Origin: Lineus longissimus
Taxonomy: Eukaryota; Nemertea; Pilidiophora; Heteronemertea; Lineidae
DNA length: 64,000 nt
NCBI RefSeq assembly: GCF_910592395.1
Contig: NC_088311.1
Span: forward strand, 15,008,501-15,072,500
Direction of reading: 5' to 3'
The position numbers were made by a program, and so were the translations under genes. Numbering within the stretch: position 1 is the first letter of the stretch; every line of letters starts with the position of its first letter. This document shows, piece after piece, positions 42,335-53,366 of this stretch. The notes under the pieces are model-generated. The model did not search any database. It was given only the letters and a program-made list of their open reading frames with translations, and was not told the DNA's origin.

Positions 42335-44549
42335 CAGAGATCAAATCATCCATATAAAAATCATCTTCAAGAATAGGTGCGGCTAATGGAAAATTGTCCT
42401 TCTCATCATGGGCTAGTTGTTTCAGAGCACGCTGTGCATGATGAGGTGAAGATGCAACCCCAAATGTAACCACAGTCATTCTATAATCGAATATTTCCTG
42501 GCCAGGATTGCTTCTCCATACAAAGCGATGAAAATCTTTATCTTCATCTGATAGCCTAACCTGTCGGTACATTTTGGCAATATCGGCAGACAGGCCAATC
42601 GGATATTTCCGAAAACGACAAATAATGTCAAACAATTTGTCCTGAACCTTTGGACCAACCATCAAGCGTTCATTTAATGACACTCCTGTTGTCGTTTTCG
42701 CCGACGCTTCAAATACAACCCGTAGCTTTGTCGTTGTGCTTGATTCCTTGATCACACAATGATGTAGCATGTAGTAAGACTTTCTCATTAGTTCACACTC
42801 AGGGACCCTTTCAGCATGATGCAACTCGAAGTATTCCTCCACAACATTGCTGTACTGCTTTTTCTGATCAGGGTTCCGAGCAAGCTTTCGCTCGATCTGC
42901 TGCAATCGCGTTATCGCCCTATCACGACTTTGACCTAATTCGGGACCATCTTTAAAAGGAAGCGAGACAACATAGCGGCCATCAGTGTTCCGAACGCAAG
43001 TTTTCTCGAAATGTTTTTCGCACTCCTTTTCTTCTAAAGACCAGGCTTTCCTAGGTTGCACTGTCTCAACTTCCCAAAAACGCCTCAAAATATCATCAGT
43101 GCTTGTATCGGTAACCACCAGGTTACTTAGTCTTGACTCCGGACCCGTATTACCAGCCCGACACACTTTGCCAGACACCATCCATCCAAAGACAGTTTGT
43201 TGTGCAATCAATTTCCCATTCGGGCTCTTGATCATTCCATTCAATAAAATCTCTGGATACGTATCTGCACCAATGAGCATGTCAATGGGACCTGGTACGT
43301 CACAATGTTTATCAGCTAAAGTCAGACCTTGAAGCATGGGCCAATCACGAATGTTCACCTTATCATGGGGCAAGTCACCACTAGTAACCTTATCCATTAC
43401 ATAGGGCCTAAATGCTACACTCGGCTGATTACTACAACTACTAATAGCAGATAATTCACATTCAACTTTGTTCGTCACAGCACCCTTAGAACAGCCACCA
43501 ATACCCCTAACTTGAATGTCACATTTCAACCGGACCTTCCGCAAGCGAGCGCGTTGCACAAAAGCCGATGTCACAAAGCTGATTTGTGATCCTGGGTCTA
43601 TCAATGCGCGACATGGTAATTGACCACCAGCTGTATGCACATACACTAAAGCTGTGGACAAAAGAACTTCCATGTTTTCCTCACTTGGACATGCGAAATG
43701 TGAATCCTTGTTAACACTTCCATTTCCACTAGAATTAAAATGTAACGTTGGGTGATGCTTTCTGTTACACTGACGGCAACTGGCTGGTCTAGGACAGATT
43801 GCCACGAATTGTTTCCGAGAAAAGCAGTTTAGACACAACCGTAAACCGTGTACTTTGTGTTTCCTTTCCTCTTGTGACAGTGCAAGAAACTCATCGCATT
43901 GCGGTAATCGGTGTTCCTTACCGCACAGAAAACACTGATCGTTTTGATTAACTGATGACGTATGCAAGCTCACATTTCCACTCGAACGTGACGTAGTTTC
44001 CACGACAGGCCGTTTACCCTTTGCTGACTTGGTTTCTGATAATTCCATTGCGTTTGCAAACTCATTCAGAAATTTCACCATGTCAGAAAACTTCGGATTG
44101 TCATTGGTAGAGACATGCCGTTCCCACTCTAAACGTGTGTCTTGGTCCAACTTTGTCTTTAAAACGTAAATGAGCCAAGAATCCCAGAACTGAATCGGTT
44201 CCTTTAGATTCTGCAACGACTGTACGTTTTCAAACAACTTGGCTACTAATTTCCTAATACCAACTGCTGATTGTGACTGCAAGGCTGCTAGATTAAATAT
44301 AATCTGGAAATGAGCATCTCGAATCGTTTTCAAGTTGTCATAGCGCATTTTCAACTGTCTTATCGCGAGCTCATAGTTCTCATCTATCAGAGTCAACTGT
44401 TTCACTACATTTAGAGCCTCGCCCTTCAAACACGATTTGAGATATTGCAGCTTTTGTACAGGTGCCAAATTCCTCCGCTCATGAACAGCACACAGGAAAA
44501 TGTTAAAAAACTCATTCCATTCGGTGTATCCACCACTAAATATTTTCAA
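42288..44549 (-). pseudogene. BEL element 2 gag-pol: gag, protease, RT palm
   Basis: 753 codons. Gag DUF1759 part (FSGGYTEWNEFFNIF, residues 4-18), zinc knuckles CFLCGKEHRLPQC (206-218), CLNCFSRKQFVAIC (239-252; the usual His is absent) and CRQCNRKHHPTLH (258 on). Protease ALIDPGSQISFV with Asp 318, in the DUF1758 style, and DMLIGADTYPEILL. RT: RKSYYMLHHCVI, SADIAKMYRQV (Asp 656) and YMDD (732-735). A frameshift lies in 42288-42334, just after YMDD, where the next block takes over. Homology also extends upstream of the ATG in the same frame (to about 44640). Confidence 0.93.
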
Positions 44550-44608
44550 CTCTAATTTAGGCAGTCTTGCAAATTGTTCACCATCGGATGACTTTGTTTC
44601 GCTTGTAG

Positions 44609-45022
44609 CTATGTCACTAAAAGTGGAAAGAAACTTACTCTGCGATTCACAAAGTTCTTTACCATTTGCATTACAGCACTGCTATCCTCCGTTTTCAATT
44701 CCACGGGTGGGAAATACGTATCCATCAGTTTGTCAATCATATTCGTTATCTCACTGCACATAGTCTGAAACTCTGCATAATATTTGTCTAGTTCGGGAAT
44801 ATCTTCCTCATCAGCAAGATCGTTCATTTCTTCGTAATACTGCTTATATCGTTCTTCGTACGTTTCAACTGATTTCGACTTCTTTTCCAAGTCCCTTTTA
44901 GAGACAAGCGCAGGATCTAAAGTTTTCAGACCATATAATTTACTCAAAGAGTCATGAATGAATCTCATTTGATGGTTAAGACCATCTCTCTTTTTCACCA
45001 GTCGTTCCATGATGAATTCCAC
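44609..45022 (-). pseudogene. gag: BEL element 2 gag N-terminus
   Basis: Starts MEFIMERLVKKRDGLNHQ 284 bp inside the 5' LTR and continues as a charged helical region (SKRDLEKKSKSVETYEERY, a likely coiled coil), to about residue 125. Near 44640 homology moves into the frame of the main gag block (SKFLSTFSDIATSETKSS), so a one- or two-base indel separates them; the last residues of this frame are out of phase. Confidence 0.82.
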
Positions 45023-45043
45023 AAACTATAACACTATATATAA

Positions 45044-45262
45044 GACCCCGATTGGGTTCGCCACAAATTAAGTCACTAAACTGTACTATACCATCCAAAC
45101 TATACTATACTATACTATCCAAATAACCCGTATGGGTTCGCTATTTCGACCCCGTATGGGTTCACTATTTCGACCCCGTATGGGTTCACTATTTCGACCC
45201 CGAATGGGTTCACAATTTCAACCCCGAATGGGTTCACTATTTCAACCCCGAATGGGTTCACT
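45044..45262 (-). repeat. 24-bp minisatellite in BEL element 2 leader
   Basis: Six units of CCGTATGGGTTCACTATTTC-like sequence between 45128 and 45262, with another degenerate unit near 45048 and an ATACT run at 45098-45116. It lies between the primer-binding site and gag. The + strand frame of repeated MGSLFRPR is a by-product of a period divisible by three. Confidence 0.88.
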
Positions 45263-45305
45263 GTATCAATTCATTCGTTCGCACCATATCCCGTCGGAGA
45301 GACCA

Positions 45306-45532
45306 TGTTTATTCGTTCGGTATCATTTCGATCTCATCATGAAGAACTCACTCAGACCACGCACTTCCTTCCTTGAGGACTGTATATTCCAGACTAAAAA
45401 CATAACATTTACACAATACAACACGAATGTTAAAAATTACATCATAATAAAAGTCTGTAAATAGATTCGATCACTCATGCCAATAGGGTCCATAATAGGC
45501 GTTTACTAAACTGTCTATTTCACACCCAAACA
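45306..45532 (-). repeat. 5' LTR of BEL element 2
   Basis: 227 bp, followed on the minus strand by the primer-binding site TGGTCTCTCCGACGGGA. Confidence 0.94.
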
Positions 45533-45703
45533 AATGTCGAACAAAAAAAATGTTGGGCAAAAAAAATGTTGAATGAAAAAAATGTTGGACAAAAAAAAAT
45601 ATTGGATGAAAAACAATTTTGAACAAAAAAAATGTTGCATGCACTTTTTGAATGTTGCGAGTATATTCCCAGGGTTGGATTATTTCCACTTTAGCTTGCC
45701 ATA

Positions 45704-45770
45704 AACACCTGATAAGCCACTAATGATTATTGATCAAGGTTAAGGCAGGAACTACTGAGGAAGTGCTACG
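45704..45770 (+). repeat. Continuation of repeat R copy 1
   Basis: AACACCTGATAAGCCACTAA and ATTATTGATCAAGGTTA align with 54536-54580, where repeat R is uninterrupted. Confidence 0.6.
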
Positions 45771-47334
45771 CTCACCGAAAGGCAGTGCACTGAAAATGAC
45801 TGCATCACACTGCTTTAGACAGAAACCCCCACTGCATATGACTGTCTTAGGCATATAATTTTTTCTTAATGTTTTAAAACCACTGATTTTGACTGAAAGA
45901 CCACTGCAAAGCACTGCCACTTGCATATCATTATGAACGACGTATTTCAAAAACACTGCCTATGACTGAAAGACCACTGATTTCCACTTCTTCAACTCTG
46001 ATCGAAACCCGTGGCATTTTCAACATGACTGAAAACCACTGCTTTATGACTGTTGAGATTAAGACTTGATGGCAGTGTAAAGCAGTGGTAATTGCAGTCA
46101 AATTCAGTGTTAAATATCACCCATAATGCAACCTGAGACAGGAAGCTAGCAAGTTTGAATTTGATAGTCAAACATTCAAGAAATCATGGTAGCTCTTCAT
46201 ATTTCTCGATATTTACCCGAATTTCAATATGAGAAGAGGGGAGTTTTAGTCAGTTTGAATTGGAACACATAAGGAGCCAAATGAATGCAAAAAGGGTAAT
46301 CTAGACAGACACTGAAGTTGTATTTTCAGCAAATCAAGAAGGCTGTAGGCCCTATAGGTGTTGTAATGTATGCATACACTGCAAGATATCTGCATGTATC
46401 TTCATGCACCTACTGTAGGCCCTATAGGTGTTAATTGTAATGTATGCATACACTGCAAGATATCTGCATGGGAGCTCAATACACATCAATCAGTCTGTTA
46501 GATCATTATTCTACAGGTCGCGTGCAGTTACTTTATTTGGATGTCAATTTGATCTAGCTTCAATCCCTGACATCACTGACAGTAGCTATGTGCCATGTGT
46601 TTCAATTGTCTAGTCACCCCATCTGACCACTGTCATTATGACAAAGTTTGCAATGACGTAGGTCAAGGACGTGAATTTGTCATCTTTTTACTGTGTCACG
46701 TCATCATGCAATGGCGATGTCCTCTATTTGTGCAGATGACGTCATCATTGCCATATTGGACGCAAACACACCATCTAAAATAGGACAGCAAAAGTAACAG
46801 TTCGCTAGAAGTTTTTGCTTTTTCGAACAATTTCTTTTGTTGTCATCAGCACAGGGGGTTCACGTCCCCCAAACCTCTCTCGGCCTGCGTGCCTGCATGC
46901 CATTGAATAAATTATTCATGTTAACACTGAAAATGACTGCTCCCTCCAGGAGGTTTTGGAAATGGCAGTCAAAATCAGTGGTGTTTTAGTGTGGATTCAG
47001 TGTGCTGCGAAATATTTAAATTAACACTGAACCCCACTGCCAGCCCTGTGCATGATACATAGTGGGGAGTTATTTCAGTGTCAAAAGCAGTGGAAATCAG
47101 TCAGCCTAAATATTTAAATGAGCACTGCTTTTGACTGCCTTACCACTGATTTTGACTGTCTTACCACTGCTTATGACTCCCTAACCTCTATTTTTGATTG
47201 CTGATAACTGTATGCTTTGGTAACGCGTGACTGAAAAACACTCCCTATGACTGCTTTCAACACTGCCATAAAAATGTGAGGTAACACTGCAACCTGACTG
47301 AATCCTGACTGATATCACACTGCTTTTCGGTGAG
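45771..47334 (+). mobile_element. CACTG-rich TIR element, copy 1 (left palindrome arm)
   Basis: 1,564 bp from CTCACCGAAAGGCAGTG to GCTTTTCGGTGAG: inverted termini of about 12 bp. The outer 340 bp and the last 410 bp are filled with repeats of CACTGATTTTGACTG-like words and their complements (CAGTCAAAATCAGTG). The middle is free of them but holds a direct duplication, GGCCCTATAGGTGTT..CTGCAAGATATCTGCATG, at about 46348-46396 and 46418-46470. No transposase. Dense subterminal motifs recall transposase-binding arrays of hAT or En/Spm elements; the family itself is not recognised. Confidence 0.75.
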
Positions 47335-47392
47335 GGATATATAATGATCAATAATTGAGAACATTATCAGAGTGTGATGCTCAGCCCATGCC
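47335..47392. other. Palindrome spacer
   Basis: 58 bp between the two inverted copies; contains AATGATCAATAATTGAGAAC, loosely similar to repeat R at 54617-54634. Confidence 0.6.
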
Positions 47393-48962
47393 CTCACCGA
47401 AAAGCAGTGTGATATCAGTCAGGATTCAGTCAGGTTGCAGTGTTACCTCACATTTTTATGGCAGTGTTGAAATCAGTGGAAAGCAGTCATAGGGAGTGTT
47501 TTTCAGTCACGCAATACCAAAGCATACAGTTATACAGCAATCAAAATAGAGGTTAGGGAGTCATAAGCAGTGGTAAGACAGTCAAAATCAGTGGTAAGGC
47601 AGTCAAAAGCAGTGCTCATTTAAATATTTAGGCTGACTGATTTCCACTGCTTTTGACACTGAAAATGACTCCTCACTATGCATCATGCACAGGGCTGGCA
47701 GTGGGGTTCAGTGTTAATTTAAATATTTCGCAGCACACTGAATCCACACTGAAACACCACTGATTTTGACTGCCATTTCCAAAACCTCTTGGAGGGAGCA
47801 GTCATTTTCAGTGTTAATATGAATAATTTATTTAATGGCATGCAGGCACGAATGCCGAGAGAGGTTTGGGGGACGTGAACCCCCTGTGCTGATGACAACC
47901 AAAGAAATTGTTCGAAAAAGCAAAAACCTCTAGCAAACTGTTACTTTTCCTCTCCTATTTTAGACGGTGTGTTTGCATCCAATATGGCAGTGATGACGTC
48001 ATCTGCACAAATAGAGGACATCGCCATTGCATGATGACGTGACACAGTAAAAAGATGACAAATTCACGTCCTTGACCTACGTCATTGCAAACTTTGTCAT
48101 AATGACAGTGGTCAGATGGGTTACTAGACAATTGAAACGACACAATTGGCACATAGCTACTGTCAGTGATGTCAGGGATGCTAGATCAAATTGACGTCCA
48201 AATAAAGTAACTGCACGCGGCCTGTAGAATAATGATCTACTGATTGATGTGTATTGAGCTCCCATGCAGATAATTTGCAGTGTATGCATACATTACAATT
48301 AACACCTATAGGGCCTACAGTAGATGCATGAAGATACATGCAGATATCTTGCAGTGTATGCATGCATTACAACACCTATAGGGCCCACAGCCTTCTTGAT
48401 TTGCTGAAAATACAACTTCAGTGTCTGTCTAGATTACCCTTTTTGCATTCATTTGGCTCCTTATGTGTTCCAATTCAAACTGACTAAAACTCCCCTCTTC
48501 TCATATTGAAATTCGGGTAAATATCGAGAAATATGAAGAGCTACCATGATTTCCTGAATGTGTGACTATCAAATTCAAACTTACTAGCTTCCTGTCTCAG
48601 GTTGCATTATGGGTGATATTTAACACTGAATTTGACTGCAATTACCACTGCTTTACACTGCCATCAAGTCTTAATCTCACCAGTCATAAAGCAGTGGTTT
48701 TCAGTCATGTTGAAAATGCCACGGGTTTCGATCAGAGTTGGAGAAGTGGAAATCAGTGGTCTTTCAGTCATAGGCAGTGTTTTTGAAATACGTCGTTCAT
48801 AATGATATGCAAGTGGCAGTCCTTTGCAGTGGTCTTTCAGTCAAAATCAGTGGTATTAAAACATTAAGAAAAAATGATATGCCTAAGACAGTCATATGCA
48901 GTGGGGGTTTCAGTCAAAAGCAGTGTGATGCAGTCATTTTCAGTGCACTGCCTTTCGGTGAG
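47393..48962 (-). mobile_element. CACTG-rich TIR element, copy 2 (right palindrome arm)
   Basis: 1,570 bp, the reverse complement of copy 1 with scattered substitutions and small indels. Same termini, same subterminal motif blocks, same central duplication. Mirror-image frames (46595 + and 48152 -) share a peptide, but that follows from the duplication. Confidence 0.75.
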
Positions 48963-49193
48963 GGTGGTGGATGCATTGTGATATGTACAGTGTGCATGTG
49001 TGTATCGCATTGTTTGTTGACATTTCAAGTTTCCAGAGTAGATCATCAATTGCGCTGTTTATTTAGATTGTCAACCTTACCAATTACTTCAGAAGTATGT
49101 TTATTATTGTCCTGTTCATTCACATAAGTTCTGCTATGTAACATGAGTTATTTGTTGAGTAATCCATTTGTTAGAGCCCGACTTTGACATCGT

Positions 49194-49636
49194 GAGACAA
49201 GACCACCATTGAATATTCATAGGTTGGAGGTTCCAGACATATCAATTAGACGCGAGTATGTTTTAAACTGCCAAGTGCATATTTGTAGAGGTATTGAAAA
49301 GATATTTGGTGTGGCAAGTTTACAGATATAAATAATCTATTTGATCAATAATTAATTTTGAATTTTGCTAATTTGGCAATAGGGGGCGTGTTTTGAGATT
49401 TTTCTGCCAGTTGGCTGAAAAGAGTGGAAATATCAATGTCTGTCCAATTTGTCGATTATCAAAAAATTTCCGCAGTCAACTACCAGTTTACTTTTCACCA
49501 TTTACTTGCCTGACTGTCCAGAATATAAAATCAAAATTTCAGATTCACAACCCCATGCAGTATTTGAATGCGTCGTGGTCAAACATTGACAATTTAACTG
49601 CTAAAAGGCTTAAAAAATCAATGGTGGTCTTGTCTC
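49194..49636 (-). mobile_element. 443-bp MITE, copy B
   Basis: Inverted relative to 18034-18476 and the same length. Ends GAGACAAGACCACCATTGA and TCAATGGTGGTCTTGTCTC are perfect over 19 bp. Flanked on both sides by TCGT, a 4-bp target duplication. Confidence 0.88.
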
Positions 49637-50408
49637 TCGTTTCAGATCAGATACTCTGCCGCCATTTTGACAACTTTAGGTATCACGTGACAGTGACTTG
49701 GCACTGCTTGTGCATATATTAAACCCAGTTCTGTCGGGCGATAGAAAGCATGATATCTAAATAAATTGCGGGTAAAAAGGTAAAATAATTAAATAAATTG
49801 ACTACCGAATCATCAAGAATGGACAGCAAGAGTTTGGACAGGAAAAACAAGCTGTGAAAATAGGCAAAATTTGTCATTTTCATAATGTTGCATTTAATGT
49901 ACATTGCTACAGACACTGCACTGAATAATGAGATCATTGCTTCAATATCTAGAAAAGAATGTCAACTCACTTCGAAGGTTGTTTAGCCAAATTTGGTTGA
50001 ATTTATTGTTAACAGAGCATATAAACAAACTGTGCTGAATATTTTCTATGAATGTGTGAAGTTTCGTACCATAATTAATTTCAGAAATGGCTTAAAATAT
50101 GAAATTTGTCACTTACCTAAGATCAATCAGGTCAATATAAAAAGGTCACCATTTTTTTTCAGTGCATGATGTCAGCGGGCAAGCAAACTCACACAGTGCA
50201 TCACCAGCCTTATCCTCTCTGCCACTATTAGCTTCCATGTTCGAAAGTCATTGTACATTATACATTGCGTTTGAGCAAATCCAGCACACTTGGCGATAAT
50301 GGCAGCCAATTCTAGCAGGGATGCAAATGTATGTCAGTTGGGGGCGGGAAATTCAAACCAGAGTCAAACAACTAGTGATATCAATCAAAACTAGTATTGG
50401 GCAATTCG
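49637..50408. other. Mostly unassigned DNA
   Basis: No repeat family recognised. Around 50150-50340 two short ATG frames diverge: minus from 50238 (MEANSGREDKAGDALCEF) and plus from 50304 (MAANSSRDAN, then a GTATGT donor). They resemble each other in inverted orientation. Too short to call genes. Confidence 0.3.
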
Positions 50409-50996
50409 CCTAACAGCAAATTGCAGACCATATCCCTGGTGAAAGTATTTTGTCATGTTGAGAAATTAGGTTTGCACCAGGATATAACCAGATAAATGAG
50501 AGGCAAATAACTCTGAATAACCAGCTGAATTAGGTTGTGACTGTAGGTGCATCATAAATACTAGAATTAGCGATGGTTCTGGGACTGCAACAACTCAGTA
50601 TATGGATGGTCAGAATCCAGCAGACAACAAGCAAATGTAATCTGAATCTCAACATCTTTCGTATCTTTTGATGAGTTTTCTGGTCGAGTGAGGGAAACCA
50701 GTTGGCCATCTGTTATGGCTGGTGGGGATGAAAGCTCCCAATGTTGGGACGACCAATAATACATTGCGTCTCCACAGTATTTATATTATAATACCTCCCT
50801 CCATGCACACATGGTTCTGCTGCCAATTTTTTCTTCAAATGATCTAGGTGTCAATCATGCACTTGTGGGTACTGGCACCACGTAGGTAACTTCTGATCTG
50901 ATCTTAAGTGGCAGGTTTTTGGTGCTTTGTCCTGGTGCTCATTTTTAAGATGACAAAACACTATCACCAGGGATATGGTCTGCAATTGCTGTTAGG
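50409..50996. mobile_element. 588-bp MITE with ~50-bp inverted ends
   Basis: CCTAACAGCAAATTGCAGAC at the left and its complement (GTCTGCAATTGCTGTTAGG) at the right; the arms continue through CATATCCCTGGTGA and TTTTGTCAT. No clear target duplication, no frame. Confidence 0.82.
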
Positions 50997-50997
50997 A

Positions 50998-52000
50998 AAG
51001 TCACAACCTGGGGACAAAAAATAAATGTGATTTAGACTTCGCATTCCTTTGAAGTGTAGGTTGCAACATCCCAGGCCATTGATGCATGCATGGTCACAAC
51101 ATAGGGGCAACCGGGAATCATGGCAAGGATTTTTACAACCATTCTTTTGAGGTGTAGATTGTGATGCGAGGGAAGTGTCTTGATCTCTACATAAAATTCC
51201 TTCGACATGGTGCAACAAACCAGTCCAGTAGATATATATATGGTCATAGCATACGGCATCGAGACAACCAGTATGCAAGGTTACAGCCAGGCCCAAGGGG
51301 TATGACCGATCAGCACTAAGAGTAAAAACGTAAAATGCAATAATATCTTTTTAAACTAACTGCCACAGTAGGTTTATTTATTCAGTCTTTTTGAAGTAAA
51401 AGTATTACAGTGAAAAGAACGAAATACGGCTGGAATATTATACTGGTTTGTCTTCGGACGGCAAATTCAGCACTGCACCAATGTCAAGGTTAAGACGGTT
51501 ATACGACTTTGCCTCATCAGCTCCTCGTGGTCAAGGCTCCTATATCCGTGACTGATGCGGTCGCAGAACAGAACAGATGCTGATCATCCCCGTCACTGCG
51601 TCAGGCTGTAAAACAGAGCGAGGAAATATTTTAACTTCACCAGAAGTTTTATCATTCATTATTCAGACCAACAGACACTGACTACCTGCTAATAGTCTAT
51701 GAATTTCATTGTCATAATTCAGAACAAACACTTATCACCTTTGCTGACAATATTTTCAGAAGGTGTGTACATTCGTGTGTCCATTTACACTGCACGTGTA
51801 TACGTGCTTTACTGTACATTTCTACAGGAGTGAGCAGGATGTACAGAAAAACGATCTCCAAAACTGTTGCTTTCAGCACTCGCGACACGTTAAGCAAGGT
51901 TTTAGCAATTATTTTCAGTGAAGGTATATCTCATGTGTAGAGTCTGGGTGATTTTGAGACATTCTTAGGTGTTTAAGGCGCACAGTTTGATGAAACTTGC
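50998..52000 (+). repeat. Repeat R, copy 2
   Basis: Starts with GTCACAACCTGGGGACA and two to three diverged 90-bp units, passes TATTACAGTGAAAAGAACGAAAT (as at 39128-39150) and ends with the TACATTTCTACAG..ACTCGCGACA block also found at 25.6 and 54.9 kb. Confidence 0.75.
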
Positions 52001-52575
52001 CCGAATTCGTAATTTTTTTGATGAATGTATATCCGCCATTGCGGGGATCTGGAAACTTTCGGATGACAAGTTTGCCTCAAAAGATGGACGTGCTCCCTAT
52101 AATCACCCAAACTAACAGCGAATATATATTCTTAAGATCCTTTTCTTGACCTCTGATGAGTTAATTTTGTCTGATGCAGTGTTTCAACACAAATTTGAGG
52201 GCGATTACAATCACGAAAAATTCACACTCACCCAGTCTAGAATGCGTAGACGAAATGTCTGTTGGCTCTTCAATGTAGCGGGTATCCTCCCACCTGTTCA
52301 GGTCGGGACAGATCAACGTTGAGCAACTTGCCTAATCGGTAAAAACGCGGGAGGCAGTGCTATTACCGGAACGGTTCAGAACCGGCGATTTTCATCAAAA
52401 ATCACCCGAAAACTAAAAAAGTAAGCAACGGCTGCAAAAATAAAGTACACGTTGTTCGTTAGCAGGTTATGAAACATAACCTAACCAAATTCCAGGTCGT
52501 TCCGTGCGGCAGTTTCGGAGATACGTGTCGAAAACCACATCCCTCGGGTCCTGGCGATCGGCTCAGTAAAAACAA
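52001..52575. other. Unassigned DNA
   Basis: No coding or repeat signal recognised. Confidence 0.4.
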
Positions 52576-52609
52576 TAGACCATATCCACGGAGTTGTGGA
52601 TATGGTCTA
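52576..52609. other. 14-bp perfect hairpin
   Basis: TAGACCATATCCAC, six-base loop, GTGGATATGGTCTA. The core GACCATATCC also occurs in the inverted ends of the MITE at 50409-50996. Confidence 0.85.
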
Positions 52610-52639
52610 ACTAATCTATTTTATATCAAAACTTCTGTA

Positions 52640-53366
52640 TCATGCAGACCTCTTCACCTTCAAGCTTCTATCTGCTGGAATAAAGCGTCAAAAATGTTTT
52701 CGTAATTTACGCTTTTTGCCCCCTGGTGAGCTAAATTTGAGTCCAACCGCACTAATTTTTTCTGTCAGCAGCAAATCCAAGATTTGAAGTGCCTAGGTCT
52801 GACGGTTATAAAATGCCTGATTTTGTCCATGCCAACTTATCGGCGGCGAATATCAGTCCTAAAGTCTCCTCCTTTCACCGCCAATAACTCCCGCCAGGTA
52901 ATCTGTCGGATGCACCATCATGAATGGGTGGCCAATCAAATCACTCGACACAAAGTAATTGAATGAAGGCCTGAATTATAGTGCCAACCTCAGGATCAGA
53001 TTACCCTTCTTCTTTACAACATGCACTGTGCATTTGGGTCAGGTCAGCATCCCTGGAACCGTTATTAATTGAACACCTGGTCTTTAAATATGATGGCTTC
53101 CAGTGTGCGTCTTGTGCGACAACCACGAGTGAGTGTAATCTTAGTATTGTCGCGACAGAGGACGCTTGGGAAAGGAAGGGAATGCAGGGAGACTACCAAT
53201 AAAGTAACAGCCCTTCTGATGGCCGATCAGGGGGAGTTATCGGCGGTGAAGGATGGATATACACACAACGTCGGTGGATCGGCATGGGATGGATGGATGG
53301 AAGGAAGGACGGACACCATTCGAATAGCTCCGCAGACTAGCTCCGCTGACTTTGTCAGCTGAGCTA
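52640..53366 (+). repeat. GACCTC-related repeat, third subfamily
   Basis: Shares TCTATCTGCTGGAATAAAGC, GCCCCCTGGTGAGCT, TCTGTCAGCAGCA, GGACGGACACCA and CGAATAGCT with 58060-58330. Ends GTCAGCTGAGCTAATGA, resembling the GAGCTAA end of the main family. Confidence 0.65.

Larger units (their letters stand above)
40088..45532 (-). mobile_element. BEL/Pao element 2, young, minus strand
   Basis: 5,445 bp with 227-bp LTRs (TGTTTA...AAACA on the + strand) and a perfect 5-bp target duplication AATGT (40083-40087, 45533-45537). The LTRs differ at two positions by eye. TGGTCTCTCCGACGGGA directly inside the 5' LTR is a likely tRNA primer-binding site. Gene order is gag, DUF1758 protease, RT, RNase H, integrase remnant with DUF5641. 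Two frameshifts and loss of the integrase core make it non-autonomous. Confidence 0.94.
39386..45703. mobile_element. Foldback element with ~270-bp arms, hit by BEL element 2
   Basis: Left arm about 39386-39650; right arm is its inverted copy, split into 40040-40087 and 45533-45703 by the BEL insertion. Ends are TATGGCAAGC and GCTTGCCATA. Each arm carries a minisatellite of ATGCAACATTTCC/ AACATTTTTTT type words, then ACATTCATGTGACC and ACCTCATAACTGATGATG. The centre 39651-40039 is non-coding. Confidence 0.8.

Noticed and set aside
45132-45464. Frame encoding repeated MGSLFRPR units
   Set aside because: The 24-bp minisatellite period is divisible by three, so any unit without a stop gives a repeated frame. 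It is antisense to the BEL element leader.
46595-48152. Mirror-image frames sharing one peptide in the palindrome arms
   Set aside because: The match follows from the inverted duplication of DNA. The frames are short and without domain or splice context.
49393-49722. 109-codon frame near 49.5 kb
   Set aside because: Lies almost wholly inside the 443-bp MITE and is not kept in the other copy.
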